Position numbers and translations under genes: made by a program
In this document: in pieces, positions 1 to 8,621 of the stretch
Position numbering within the stretch: position 1 is the stretch's first letter
How the letters are laid out: each line of letters begins with the position of its first letter
Source of the DNA: Poindextera sp041691315
Lineage (GTDB): Bacteria > Pseudomonadota > Alphaproteobacteria > Caulobacterales > Caulobacteraceae
Assembly (NCBI GenBank): GCA_041691315.1
Contig: JBEPUW010000010.1
Location: 1 to 64,000, forward strand
Direction of reading: 5' to 3'
Length of the DNA: 64,000 nucleotides
The notes under the pieces: model-generated
What the model was told of the DNA's origin: nothing
What the model saw: only the letters and a program-made list of their open reading frames with translations
Databases searched by the model: none

Positions 1-569
1 ACGTGTTCTCGAAGTACGGCGACAAGACCCCGCTGTTCGACAACATGCACATCACTGCCGCCTTCGCGACGTCGGAGCCGACCTCAATCGAGAAGGTCAC
101 CCGGCGCGCCGGCAAGGCGTTGGAAATGCGCGAGAGCTTCAGCGATCCGCGCAGTCTGTTCGGCCGGGCGCACCGCTCGACCTCCCAGTCCGAGCAGCAG
201 CGCTACATTCTCTCGGAAGAGGATGTGCGCGGGCTCGACGACACCAAGCAGTTCCTATTCGTCAACAACGCCAAACCGATCCTGGCCGACAAGATTCGCT
301 ACTACGAGGAGCCGTTTTTCAAGGCCCGGACGGGCGACTATTTCCACGGCCAACCCGCCGCCTATGCGCAGCAGCCGGGGGCCGCCGACATCCCCAGCCC
401 GGCCCAGATCGACTGGAAGGGCGTGCGCGCCGTCGGCGCACCGCCGCCGCCGTTCAAGGGGGTTACCCCGCCTGTCGCTGCGCCGACCCGCATCGACCCG
501 GCCGACTACCTGGGCGCCCAGAGCGTCCACCACTATCGCCCCGACTATGACGACGACGGGCTGGCTTAG
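1..569 (+). CDS. traG: TraG/VirD4-type coupling protein, C-terminal end only
   Basis: This is the last 188 residues of a gene whose start lies left of the window. It ends in a proline-rich tail typical of conjugative coupling ATPases, which link the relaxosome to the Trb secretion channel at the inner membrane. The visible part has no nucleotide-binding motif; the call rests on the tail, on a stretch resembling the end of TraG (FLFVNNAKPILADKIRYYEE, about residues 84-103 of the visible part), and on trbB starting 9 bases after the stop, the usual traG-trbB order. Codon use matches trbB. Other TraG-like ATPases of Ti or IncP type fit equally well. Confidence 0.75.
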   Translation, partial: VFSKYGDKTPLFDNMHITAAFATSEPTSIEKVTRRAGKALEMRESFSDPRSLFGRAHRSTSQSEQQRYILSEEDVRGLDDTKQFLFVNNAKPILADKIRYYEEPFFKARTGDYFHGQPAAYAQQPGAADIPSPAQIDWKGVRAVGAPPPPFKGVTPPVAAPTRIDPADYLGAQSVHHYRPDYDDDGLA

Positions 570-578
570 GAATCGCAC

Positions 579-1547
579 ATGGCCGAACGCACCTCCATTG
601 TCGCCGACCGCAAGGTCGCCGCCCTGCGCCAGGCCATGGGGCCGGTGATCGCCGCCGCCATGGCCGACAAGCGGGTGGTGGAGGTGATGGTCAATCCCGA
701 TGGCAAGATCTGGATCGACAAGATCGGGGAGGGCCGGTCGTTTACTGGCGAGCGCCTCGAACCGGACGCCGCCGATCGCATCCTGCGCCTGCTCGCCGAC
801 CATGTCGGTGAGGTGGTGACCAAGGACCGGCCACGGATCAGCGCGACCCTGCCGGAGACGGGCGAACGGTTCCAGGGCGCCTTTATGCCCATCGTCGCCA
901 ACCCCGCCTTCGCCATCCGCAAGCGCCCGGAAATCGTCTTCACCCTGGCCAACTATGTGGAGACCGGGGTGATGACGGCGGCGATGGCAGAGGCCCTGCG
1001 GCAGGCGGCCCGGGACCGTCAGAACCTGCTCATCGCCGGCGGGACCGGGTCGGGCAAGACGACCCTGGCGAACGCCATCCTGGCCGAACCCGCCTTCGCG
1101 GCCGACCGCGTGGTGTTGATCGAAGATACGGCCGAGCTCCAGTGCGCCGCGGCCGACAAGGTCGAAATGCTGACCAAGCGCACCGACCCGCCCGTGACCA
1201 TGACCGACTTGGTGCGCGACACCCTGCGGCTGCGCCCTGACAGGATCATTATCGGCGAGGTGCGCGACGGCTCGGCGCTGGATCTGCTCAAGGCCTGGAA
1301 TACCGGCCATCCCGGGGGCCTGGCGACCATCCACGCCAACAGCGCGGCCGAGGCTCTGACCCGTCTTGAGGACCTGATCGGGGAGGTCACCCAGCGGGTC
1401 CCACACCGGGCGATCACTCAGGCGATCAATGTGGTGGTGTTCATCGAACGAACGGCGACCGGACGGCGGATTCGCGACGTCAGCCGATTGGTAGGCCGCG
1501 AGAACGACGCCTATGTGCTGGAGGCCGTGCGAGGGCCAGCGCCGTGA
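579..1547 (+). CDS. trbB: TrbB, conjugal transfer secretion ATPase (VirB11 family)
   Basis: A 322-residue cytoplasmic hexameric ATPase that powers pilus assembly and DNA transfer in Trb-type (IncP/Ti) type IV secretion. The P-loop GGTGSGKTT lies at about residues 154-162, the Walker B-like strand RIIIGEVRDG at about 222-231, and the conserved His box (TIHANSA) follows, in VirB11 order. Length is normal for TrbB. The ATG at 579 follows traG by 9 bases, so the two are probably cotranscribed. Normally trbC follows at once, but here a terminator and a 60 kb cargo block intervene and trbC appears at 62107. The gene itself looks intact. Confidence 0.95.
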   Translation: MAERTSIVADRKVAALRQAMGPVIAAAMADKRVVEVMVNPDGKIWIDKIGEGRSFTGERLEPDAADRILRLLADHVGEVVTKDRPRISATLPETGERFQGAFMPIVANPAFAIRKRPEIVFTLANYVETGVMTAAMAEALRQAARDRQNLLIAGGTGSGKTTLANAILAEPAFAADRVVLIEDTAELQCAAADKVEMLTKRTDPPVTMTDLVRDTLRLRPDRIIIGEVRDGSALDLLKAWNTGHPGGLATIHANSAAEALTRLEDLIGEVTQRVPHRAITQAINVVVFIERTATGRRIRDVSRLVGRENDAYVLEAVRGPAP

Positions 1548-1571
1548 CTTCAGCCGGCGTCAGGAGGTTTC

Positions 1572-1610
1572 CCGCCAGGCGCTGCGCGCAGGCGCCTGGC
1601 GGCTTTTATT
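1572..1610. terminator. Rho-independent terminator after trbB
   Basis: A perfect 11-bp stem (1572-1582 with 1592-1602, CCGCCAGGCGC arm) with a 9-base loop is followed by CTTTTATT. It lies 25 bases after the trbB stop and just before the convergent end of dnaE2. It should stop trbB transcription and so separate trbB from the rest of the trb operon. Confidence 0.85.
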
Positions 1611-1634
1611 CCAGGCTGGGCGCCTGAACGGCGC

Positions 1635-4600
1635 TTAGTGAAAGTCTCGGGTCTTCTGCCGAATGGAAGCGACGCGCTGATCGGGGAGGTAGGCGGCTCC
1701 GGCCGTCGGACCCCTGGCCGGTGCTTCGCGAGGATCTGGCCCCGGCGGTCCCCGATGGAATTCATCGCCGCGACCATGGGGAAGCGGGAAGGGGGCATCG
1801 CGTCCGCCGACGCTGGCGAGTTCGGCCGACAGATCGATGAGCTTGTAGGCGACGACATGGACGACGTCGCCCTCGCGCTGGACGCGGCCGACGACGCCCA
1901 GCATTGAGCTCGTCAGCACGGCGCGGCGGTGCTTTTCGTAGACCGCCTCCCAGACTACCAGGTTGGCCACGCCGGTCTCGTCCTCCAGGGTGATGAAGGT
2001 GACGTTCTTCGCCGAACCGGGCTTCTGGCGGACCAGCACCAGGCCAGCGACCTTGCAGCTCTGGAAATCCCTGCCGGCGCTGGCGGCGGCGCAGGTCATG
2101 AACTTCTCGCGGCCCAAGTCCTGACGCAAGAAGGTGACCGGGTGTTCGCGCAAGGTCAGGCCGGTGTGGCCATAGTCTTCGACCACCTCCCGGCCCGCCT
2201 TCATGGGCTTCAGCGTCACCTCGGGCTCATCGAACTCTGGCACGATCGCCTGCTCCCGTGCTGAGGCGGCGGCGAAGAGGGGCAGCGGCTCGTCGCGCAG
2301 TGCTTTGATGGCCCAGAGCGCATCGCGCCGCGCCAGCCCCATTGCGGGCCGGAATCCGTCGGCCTCGGCGATCTTGACCAGGCTGGTGGCCGGCACGCCG
2401 GCGCGGCGCCAGAGGTCGTCGACCGAGGCGAACGGCTGGTCGGCGCGGGCGGCAAGGATGGCGGCGGCATCGACATTGGCGAGACCGCGCACCTGGCGCA
2501 GCCCCAGCCGCATCGCGAACCGGTCGGGGTGATCGGTAGGCTCCAGGGTGCAGTCCCAACGCGACGCGTTGGCGCAGACCGGGCGAACTTCGACGCCATG
2601 GCCCTGGGCATCGCGAACGATCTGGGCGGGGGCGTAGAAGCCCATCGGCTGGGCGTTGAGCAGGGCGGCGCAGAAGACGTCGGGGTGGTGGCACTTCAAC
2701 CAGCTTGAGGCGTAGGCGATCAGGGCGAAGGAGGCCGCGTGGCTTTCGGGGAAGCCATACGAACCGAAACCCTCCAGCTGGCTGAAGGTCTTTTCGGCGA
2801 ACTCCTGATCGTAGCCCCGGGCGACCATGCCGCCGATCAGCTTGTCCCGAAAATGGCTGACCCCGCCGGTGTGTTTGAAGGTGGCCATGGCGCGGCGCAG
2901 CTGATCGGCCTCACCGGCGGTGAACCCGGCGCACTCGATGGCCACCCGCATGGCCTGCTCCTGAAAGAGGGGCACGCCTAAGGTCTTGCCAAGAACCTTC
3001 TCCAGCTCTGGCTTGGGAAAGACCACGGGCTCCTTGCCTTCGCGCCGGCGCAGGTAAGGGTGGACCATGTCGCCCTGGATCGGCCCGGGGCGCACGATCG
3101 CCACCTCGATCACCAGGTCGTAGAACGTCCGTGGTTTTATGCGGGGCAGCATCGCCATCTGCGCCCGGCTCTCGATCTGGAAGACCCCGAGGGTGTCAGC
3201 CTTGCGGATCATCGCGTAGGTGCGTGGATCCTCGGCGGGGATGGTGGCCAGGTCCAGGTCGATCCCCTTGTGGGCCTTCAGCAGGTCCAGGCCGCGCTTC
3301 ATGCAGCTCATCATGCCAAGCGCCAGGCAGTCGACCTTCATGAACTTCAGGGCGTCGATGTCGTCCTTGTCCCACTCGATCACCTGGCGGTCCTTCATCG
3401 CCGCCGGCTCGATCGGCACCAGCTCGTCCAGCCGGTCGCGGGTCAGGACGAAGCCGCCCGGGTGCTGGGAGAGGTGGCGCGGCGCGCCCATCAGCTGCCG
3501 GGCCAAGTCGAGGGTCAGGCGAAGGCGGCGGTCGCCGAGGTTGAGATTCAGCTCGGCGGCGTGCTTGTCCTGGACCCCTTCCGACCAACCCCAGGTCTGG
3601 GACGACAGCATCTTGGTTAGGTCTTCGGGCAGGCCCAGGGCCTTGCCCACGTCGCGGATCGCTCCACGGGTGCGGTATCGCACGACGGTGGAGCAGAGGG
3701 CGGCGTGGTCGCGGCCGTAGGTCTCGTAGACCCACTGCATGACGATCTCGCGCCGCTCGTGCTCGAAATCCACATCGATGTCCGGCGGCTCCCGCCGCTC
3801 CTCGGAGACGAAGCGCTCGAACAGGAGGTCGTTGCGCTCGGGATCAATGGAGGTGATGCCCAGCACGTAGCAGACGGCCGAGTTGGCGGCTGAGCCACGG
3901 CCCTGACAAAGGATGTCCTGGCTGCGGGCGAAGGCCACGATGGAGTTCACGGTCAGGAAATAGGGGGCGTATTCCAGGGTCTGGATCAGCCCCAGCTCGT
4001 GGCGCAGGATCGCCTTGACCTTGTCCGGCACGCCTTCCGGATAGCGACGTTCCGCGCCCTCCCAGGTCAGGTCCTCGAGGGTTGCCTGGGGCGTCATGCC
4101 CAGCGTCGAGACCTCGTCGGGGTACTGGTACTTCAGCTCCTCGAGCGAGAAGCGGCAGCGATCGGCGATCTCCAGCGAGCGCGCCAGGGCCTCGGGATAT
4201 CTGGCGAAGAGGCGGTGCATTTCCTCGGCCGGCTTCAGGTGCCGGTCGGCGTGGCGCTCGCGCCGGAAGCCCAGCTCGTCGATGGTGCAGCCGTGGCGCA
4301 CGCAGGTGACGACGTCCTGCAGCAGCCTCCGCTCGGGATGGTGGAACAGCACGTCATTGGTGACGATGGTCTGTACGCCAGCTTGGGCGGCGAGGTTGGA
4401 GAGGTCATGCAGCCGCAGCGCGTCACCTGGACGCCGGCGCAGGCTGAGCGCCAGGTAGGCGCCGGCGGCGAAAGTCGCTTTCAGGCGCCGCAGCCGCTGG
4501 GCGCAATCCCCGTTCGCCTCGTCCGGCACCAGGACGGCGATCAAACCCTCGGCGAAGTCGGCCAGGTCCGGCCAATCAAGATTGCATTTGGCCTTGCCGG

Positions 4601-4904
4601 CCCGACGCTTGCCCAGCGACAGCAGGCGGCAGAGCCGGGAATAGGCCGGTCGGTCGGTCGGGTAGACCAGCACGCCGGAGCCATCCACGAGGTCCAGTCG
4701 GCAGCCGACGATCAGTCGAACCCCGGTGAGCTTGGCGGCCTCATGGGCGCGAACGATGCCGGCGACCGAGTTGCGGTCGACAATGGCCAGGGCCTCGATC
4801 CCGCATACGGCGGCCTGGCTGAACAGGTCCTCGCAGGACGAGGCGCCGCGCAAGAACGAGAAGTGCGAGGTCGCCTGCAGCTCGACATAGCGCGGGCCGC
4901 TCAT
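1635..4904 (-). CDS. dnaE2: Error-prone DNA polymerase DnaE2 (ImuC)
   Basis: A C-family DNA polymerase alpha subunit of 1089 residues, the catalytic member of the ImuA-ImuB-DnaE2 mutasome that carries out SOS-induced lesion bypass. The N-terminus (YVELQATSHFSFLRGASS) is the PHP domain, the polymerase core holds the catalytic aspartates (PPDIDVDFEHERR), and the protein ends in KTRDFH, the usual DnaE2 terminus. The ATG at 4904 is preferred because it overlaps the imuB stop (ATGA) and begins just before the PHP domain; the frame stays open upstream but that extension is arginine-rich and family-unlike. It is last in an imuA-imuB-dnaE2 operon reading from 7109 leftwards. Confidence 0.96.
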   Translation of the reverse strand: MSGPRYVELQATSHFSFLRGASSCEDLFSQAAVCGIEALAIVDRNSVAGIVRAHEAAKLTGVRLIVGCRLDLVDGSGVLVYPTDRPAYSRLCRLLSLGKRRAGKAKCNLDWPDLADFAEGLIAVLVPDEANGDCAQRLRRLKATFAAGAYLALSLRRRPGDALRLHDLSNLAAQAGVQTIVTNDVLFHHPERRLLQDVVTCVRHGCTIDELGFRRERHADRHLKPAEEMHRLFARYPEALARSLEIADRCRFSLEELKYQYPDEVSTLGMTPQATLEDLTWEGAERRYPEGVPDKVKAILRHELGLIQTLEYAPYFLTVNSIVAFARSQDILCQGRGSAANSAVCYVLGITSIDPERNDLLFERFVSEERREPPDIDVDFEHERREIVMQWVYETYGRDHAALCSTVVRYRTRGAIRDVGKALGLPEDLTKMLSSQTWGWSEGVQDKHAAELNLNLGDRRLRLTLDLARQLMGAPRHLSQHPGGFVLTRDRLDELVPIEPAAMKDRQVIEWDKDDIDALKFMKVDCLALGMMSCMKRGLDLLKAHKGIDLDLATIPAEDPRTYAMIRKADTLGVFQIESRAQMAMLPRIKPRTFYDLVIEVAIVRPGPIQGDMVHPYLRRREGKEPVVFPKPELEKVLGKTLGVPLFQEQAMRVAIECAGFTAGEADQLRRAMATFKHTGGVSHFRDKLIGGMVARGYDQEFAEKTFSQLEGFGSYGFPESHAASFALIAYASSWLKCHHPDVFCAALLNAQPMGFYAPAQIVRDAQGHGVEVRPVCANASRWDCTLEPTDHPDRFAMRLGLRQVRGLANVDAAAILAARADQPFASVDDLWRRAGVPATSLVKIAEADGFRPAMGLARRDALWAIKALRDEPLPLFAAASAREQAIVPEFDEPEVTLKPMKAGREVVEDYGHTGLTLREHPVTFLRQDLGREKFMTCAAASAGRDFQSCKVAGLVLVRQKPGSAKNVTFITLEDETGVANLVVWEAVYEKHRRAVLTSSMLGVVGRVQREGDVVHVVAYKLIDLSAELASVGGRDAPFPLPHGRGDEFHRGPPGPDPREAPARGPTAGAAYLPDQRVASIRQKTRDFH

Positions 4905-6424
4905 CCGAACAGCCCGTGTAGGAACCAGGTCAGGTCGCCGGTGGCGGCCTGCTCGCCGTCGCCGCGGCGGAACACCCAAAACCGCTCGCCCGCATCGTCC
5001 TCGAGTTGGAAGTAGTCGCGCACGGCATCGATCTCGCCGTCGCGCCGCCACCACTCGCCGAAGATCCGCTCAGGCCCGTCCGCGCGCCTCACCCGCCGGC
5101 GCACCCCCCGCCAGGTGAAGGCTGTGGGGGGTTGGTCGGGCAGGAGGGCCAGGGTCTCGATCCGCTCAGGACGAGGCAAAAGACGGGCTGGCCGCGGCCA
5201 GTGCGCGGGCCAGGTGTCGCCGGTCGGCGGCGCGGTCGGAGCGGTCCTGCGAACGGAACGCTCGGGCACGTCGCTCTGGGCGGGGGCGGCGCGGTAGAGG
5301 CGCCCGGGACCTAGGCGATTGACGAGGGTGTCAACGAGGTCGGCGATATCCGGCTGCGGCGCCTCGGTCAGGTCGGTGGCGACGGGCTTCCAGGTCAGGG
5401 GCTCGGCCATCGGCGCCGCCAGCACCATGGTCTCGACGCCAAAGCCCGGATCGACGGTCTCCAGCTTGTCGCAGAGCAGGCGGGTAAGGCGCTTGATGTC
5501 GCGGACCGGCTTGGCCATGCCGACGCGCACCACCTCGATGCGGTTGTCCACCCGGTGGAAGCGCAGATCGAGTTGGCGGGCGCCAAGGCCCTTGGCTTCC
5601 AGCGCCTGGCATAGGGCCTCGACCAGCTTGAGGGTGTAGCGGGCCAAGGTTTCAGGCGCACCGATCGGCTCGGCGAAGGCTCGCCGGACCTGGATCAGTT
5701 CCGGGACTTCGACCGGCTCGATGGGTTCTGCGGTCCGACCATAGGCCTGATCGAGCCGGCGGGTCAGCTCCGGTCCGAACCTCAGCGCCAAGGGCGCCCG
5801 GGGCTTGCCCTCGATCTCGCCGACGGTGTCGATTCCCATCTTGCCCAGGGCGTCGGCCATGCCCTCGGGCAGTCGCAAGGCGCGGGTCGGGAGGTGGGCG
5901 ATCGCCCGGCCGCTGAGGTCGGAGGGAACGATGATCGTCGGGTGCGCGACGAAGCGCGCCAGGGCGTGGGCGCCGCCCCAGGTCCCGGCCATGGCGGCCC
6001 GGGCCGTGAAGCCGCCGCTGGCCAGCCTGCCGACCATGTCGGCGAGCAGGGCTTCTTCGCCCCCGAACAGGTGTGCCGCGCCGCTGGCTTCGATCACCAG
6101 GCCGGCGGGCGGGTCGGCCGCCACGATCGGCGCGTAAAGCTTCAGGGCCCAGAGCGCCAGGCGGTCCAAGGCCTCGGCGTCACCCTCGGGATCCGCGTCG
6201 TGGACGACCAGCTCGGCGCACAGGGCGCGGGCCTGGGTGGCCGCCATGCCGGGACAGAGCCGGAGCGCTTGCGCGGCGCTGTCCGCAGCGAGCACGATCC
6301 GTTTGCGGCCCGAGCGGCCGATCGATACGACCGGGATGTCAGCCGGCGGCGCGTCTTTGCCAAGGCGGCGCCGCAAGCGATCGGTCGGCCAGGTCGGCAG
6401 GTAGAGCGAGACGACCCGTCTCAT
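4901..6424 (-). CDS. imuB: ImuB, Y-family polymerase-like mutasome scaffold
   Basis: A 507-residue inactive Y-family polymerase relative that bridges DnaE2, ImuA and the beta clamp. It begins MRRVVSLYLPTWPTDRL, where true Y-family enzymes have the catalytic DMDAFYA, so the first metal-binding aspartate is missing as in known ImuB proteins. A thumb/little-finger region follows, and the tail (GEWWRRDGEIDAVRDYF) is characteristic of ImuB. The ATG at 6424 lies inside the end of imuA, an 86-base overlap, and the stop overlaps the dnaE2 start by 4 bases, so translation is probably coupled. A longer frame exists upstream but only repeats imuA sequence. Confidence 0.93.
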   Translation of the reverse strand: MRRVVSLYLPTWPTDRLRRRLGKDAPPADIPVVSIGRSGRKRIVLAADSAAQALRLCPGMAATQARALCAELVVHDADPEGDAEALDRLALWALKLYAPIVAADPPAGLVIEASGAAHLFGGEEALLADMVGRLASGGFTARAAMAGTWGGAHALARFVAHPTIIVPSDLSGRAIAHLPTRALRLPEGMADALGKMGIDTVGEIEGKPRAPLALRFGPELTRRLDQAYGRTAEPIEPVEVPELIQVRRAFAEPIGAPETLARYTLKLVEALCQALEAKGLGARQLDLRFHRVDNRIEVVRVGMAKPVRDIKRLTRLLCDKLETVDPGFGVETMVLAAPMAEPLTWKPVATDLTEAPQPDIADLVDTLVNRLGPGRLYRAAPAQSDVPERSVRRTAPTAPPTGDTWPAHWPRPARLLPRPERIETLALLPDQPPTAFTWRGVRRRVRRADGPERIFGEWWRRDGEIDAVRDYFQLEDDAGERFWVFRRGDGEQAATGDLTWFLHGLFG

Positions 6425-7109
6425 CACAGGCTTCCAATTCAAAATCCGCACACTCACCCGCCTTGCAGCGGATGAGTTCAATGAACCATCGGGGTCGGCC
6501 GACACCGACGGCCGGGAGCGGCGAGGAGGGCAGGGCGGTCACTCGCCAACGGGTAGTCGCGGCCGTCGGCTGGCCGAAGTCGGCCGCTTCGGCTTGGCGG
6601 CGCCATCGGCGGACCGCGATGCCCATCGTTCCTGAGCCCTCGGCGGAGAGTTGCAGCCGCCGTGAGGCGGTCATGGAGAGGCGCGCAACCTCGCCAACCA
6701 CAGCGCCCAGGCCGCCGTGCCGCAGCCCTTCCTCGAAACAGGCCAGGACGGTCTTCTCGTCGCCGGCCTCGACATAGATGACCCGGTCGGCCGCCAGGCC
6801 GGCCTGGGCCAAGGAGGGTGCGAACAGGTCCTTGCGGGTGACGCACCAGAGCACCTGGCCGCGCGTCCGCGCAGCGATGCCGGCGGCGAACAGCGCCGCG
6901 GCCGTGCCGTCGATGGCGCCGTTGCCGCCGCCGGCAACCTCATGGAGCGCGCCCAGCGCCAGGCCGCCGTGGGGAAGGTGGTGGTCGAGGACCTCCAGGC
7001 CGAATGGCAGGAACCCCTTGGGCGCACGGCCGCCGGCCTCGATCTTCTCGATCGCGGCGCGCAAAGCGTCGAAGGCGCGAGGGGACTGCGCGATGGGCAT
7101 GGACTCCAA
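6339..7109 (-). CDS. imuA: ImuA, RecA-like mutasome accessory protein
   Basis: A 256-residue RecA-fold protein, first gene of the mutasome operon. The PFGLEVLDHHLPHGGLALGAL region near the N-terminus, RWFIELIRCKAGECADFELE and the CDETGRLALPADLADR tail are family signatures. It probably delivers the ImuB-DnaE2 complex to RecA-coated DNA. The start could be 7109 or the second ATG at 7100. A perfect LexA box lies 21 bases upstream of 7109. The divergent gene at 7173 shares the same intergenic region. Confidence 0.9.
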   Translation of the reverse strand: MESMPIAQSPRAFDALRAAIEKIEAGGRAPKGFLPFGLEVLDHHLPHGGLALGALHEVAGGGNGAIDGTAAALFAAGIAARTRGQVLWCVTRKDLFAPSLAQAGLAADRVIYVEAGDEKTVLACFEEGLRHGGLGAVVGEVARLSMTASRRLQLSAEGSGTMGIAVRRWRRQAEAADFGQPTAATTRWRVTALPSSPLPAVGVGRPRWFIELIRCKAGECADFELEACDETGRLALPADLADRSLAAPPWQRRAAG

Positions 7110-7129
7110 AACAGGACAGCGGTAGTCAT

Positions 7130-7144
7130 GTTCCCTATTCGTTC
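7130..7144 (-). promoter_or_regulatory. LexA box (SOS operator) of imuA-imuB-dnaE2
   Basis: The direct repeat GTTC-CCTATTC-GTTC (GAAC-N7-GAAC read towards imuA) is the exact alphaproteobacterial LexA consensus. It lies 21 bases before the imuA start, where repressor would block the promoter, and may also affect the divergent gene at 7173. Confidence 0.88.
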
Positions 7145-7172
7145 TTCCTGAGGTCCGAAAGAGTCAAGTGCT

Positions 7173-7571
7173 ATGATGGGATCAGCTGTGCAGAATCCGG
7201 AGGCCGCCATCACCGAGACCCTGCCGCCTGACCTTCCCACGACGTTGAAGCGTCCCGAGGAAAAGACCATCCGCAGCTTCAAACCGTGGATGATCGGGGA
7301 GGACACGATCGCCACGCTGCTCGACAACGGCTGGTCGCTCGGGATCTGCTGTCGTCACTGTCCACGGACGATCGAGATGAAGCCGGAGGCGATCGAAGCC
7401 AAGTTCGGCGGCTACCGAGGCCTGCGGCTCGTAGACCTCTTGCCGAAGCTGACCTGCGGCGAACCGAAAGGCTGCGGCTCAACCGACATGGTACTGTTTC
7501 CTTGGAAGGAGAAGCCTCCCAAGACGAAGCCGAAGGCGGAGGAGCCCCCGGTCGCCGAGCTGCCTTTCTGA
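7173..7571 (+). CDS. Small cysteine-rich protein, unknown function
   Basis: A 132-residue protein I do not recognise by name. Its middle holds CCRHC and then CGEPKGC about 40 residues later, a plausible zinc-ribbon pair, and the tail is a lysine/proline-rich low-complexity stretch. There is no signal peptide or membrane segment. It is divergent from imuA, starts 28 bases from the LexA box and ends 12 bases before the convergent SRAP gene, so it sits within a DNA-damage block and may be SOS-controlled; that is inference from position. ATG codons at 7173 and 7176 are both possible starts. Confidence 0.7.
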   Translation: MMGSAVQNPEAAITETLPPDLPTTLKRPEEKTIRSFKPWMIGEDTIATLLDNGWSLGICCRHCPRTIEMKPEAIEAKFGGYRGLRLVDLLPKLTCGEPKGCGSTDMVLFPWKEKPPKTKPKAEEPPVAELPF

Positions 7572-7583
7572 CGCTGCGCTATC

Positions 7584-8318
7584 CTACGCTGGAACGGCCA
7601 GGTCCGAGCGGGCGTCGGTCGCCACCAGCTTCAGGACTCCGTCCTCCAAGGGCCGCTGCAGGTGTTTCACCTCGGGCCATGGCGCGTCGCTCAGCCAGAG
7701 ATCCCACTCCGCCGGCGACGTCAGGAACACCGGCTGGGCCTTGTCATGGTAGGTGCGAACCGGCTGGCGGGCATCCGTGGTCATGAAGCCGTAGGCTTCG
7801 ATTTCCTCCCACCCTGTCTTGATCTTGCGAACGCAGGCATGAGGCGCCCAGACGCCAGCAAAGAAGGCGAGCGGCCGGCTCTCATCGAGCGCGAACCATT
7901 GGAACTTGCGCGACCCTCCCACCTGGTCGGGCTCGCTGAACGAAGTCATCGGCACCAGGCAGCGGTTCTTCGTGCCCATCCATTGCTGCCAGTGCGCGAT
8001 CTCGGTCTTACGCACATTGGTGATGCCGGCGTCGGGCTCCAATCGGAGCAACTCATCCCAATCGTAGTCCTTGCCTTTGGCGCGGAGCTTCTCGGCCCGC
8101 TCCTTCGCAGCCTTCTGGACCACCCAGGCAGGGGAAGGCAGGCCCCAGCGCATGTCGCGCATCTCGCGTTGACCGTCCTCGCCCACCAGCACGACTGGAG
8201 CTGGATAATCGGGATAGATGCCCGGGGAGGGGGGCTGGTTGTCGCTGCAGTCGCGCATCGCGCCGGCGAGCGTCGCCGCTTCGGCCCGCGTGCGCATCAT
8301 GGCATAAAGGTTACACAT
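7584..8318 (-). CDS. SRAP-family protein (YedK/HMCES), abasic-site DNA crosslinker
   Basis: A 244-residue SRAP-domain protein. Family members use Cys2 to form a covalent thiazolidine link with abasic sites in single-stranded DNA and shield them from breakage. The start at 8318 is chosen because it gives MCNLY, placing the catalytic cysteine at position 2, and an AGGAA-type ribosome site lies just before. The strand TNVRKTEIAHWQQWMG, the acidic SFSEP loop and the late histidine region (VRTYHDKAQPVFL) fit the active site. It follows the 60-residue gene at 8329-8511 by 10 bases, probably as one operon, within a block of lesion-tolerance genes. Confidence 0.92.
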   Translation of the reverse strand: MCNLYAMMRTRAEAATLAGAMRDCSDNQPPSPGIYPDYPAPVVLVGEDGQREMRDMRWGLPSPAWVVQKAAKERAEKLRAKGKDYDWDELLRLEPDAGITNVRKTEIAHWQQWMGTKNRCLVPMTSFSEPDQVGGSRKFQWFALDESRPLAFFAGVWAPHACVRKIKTGWEEIEAYGFMTTDARQPVRTYHDKAQPVFLTSPAEWDLWLSDAPWPEVKHLQRPLEDGVLKLVATDARSDLAVPA

Positions 8319-8328
8319 CGTTCCTTCC

Positions 8329-8511
8329 CTACTGCCGAAGCGTTCGATCGCTGGCGAACGCCTTATGGTCCAGCAGCTCCGCCAACTCATCGGCGTCTTG
8401 GATGTCGAGACCCGTCTGAGGGACGTCGCTGATTACGACGGGTTCGCCGGTGAAGAGGTCGAACACTGTCCATCCCTCCCGATCTTCACGGATGTCATAT
8501 CGCTGGGGCAT
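8329..8511 (-). CDS. Small conserved-looking protein, unknown function
   Basis: A 60-residue acidic protein (start MPQRYDIREDREGWTVFDLF) with the look of a compact globular domain: an N-terminal beta strand pair (YDIREDREGWTVFDLFTGEP) then a helix (DADELAELLDH). I cannot assign a function. It is followed 10 bases later by the SRAP gene in the same orientation and is divergent from dinB, so it may be expressed with the SRAP gene. Composition is typical for the window. Confidence 0.65.
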   Translation of the reverse strand: MPQRYDIREDREGWTVFDLFTGEPVVISDVPQTGLDIQDADELAELLDHKAFASDRTLRQ

Positions 8512-8596
8512 GGTCCGCAGTCCTGTCGGCGTCCTGGCATCTAAGGACGGCGTCGATCAGGGGTCAACGTCGCGAACGATGGGCTGAACGTCTCCG

Positions 8597-8611
8597 GTTC
8601 TGTTTCTGTTC
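8597..8611 (+). promoter_or_regulatory. LexA box (SOS operator) of dinB
   Basis: GTTC-TGTTTCT-GTTC is a second exact GTTC-N7-GTTC match, ending 10 bases before the ATG at 8622 and 22 bases before the ATG at 8634. The very short distance to 8622 makes the second ATG a reasonable start. A similar GAAC pair at 8573-8588 has an 8-base gap and is probably not functional. Confidence 0.85.
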
Positions 8612-8621
8612 TAGATTCGCT

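Noticed and set aside
255..1406. Long minus-strand frame opposite traG and trbB
   Set aside because: It is antisense to two well-supported conjugation genes and is a by-product of GC-rich codon use.
3999..5015. Long plus-strand frame opposite dnaE2
   Set aside because: No family resemblance; antisense to a clear polymerase gene.
8573..8588. Second possible LexA site near dinB (GAAC pair)
   Set aside because: The gap between the repeats is 8 rather than 7 bases.
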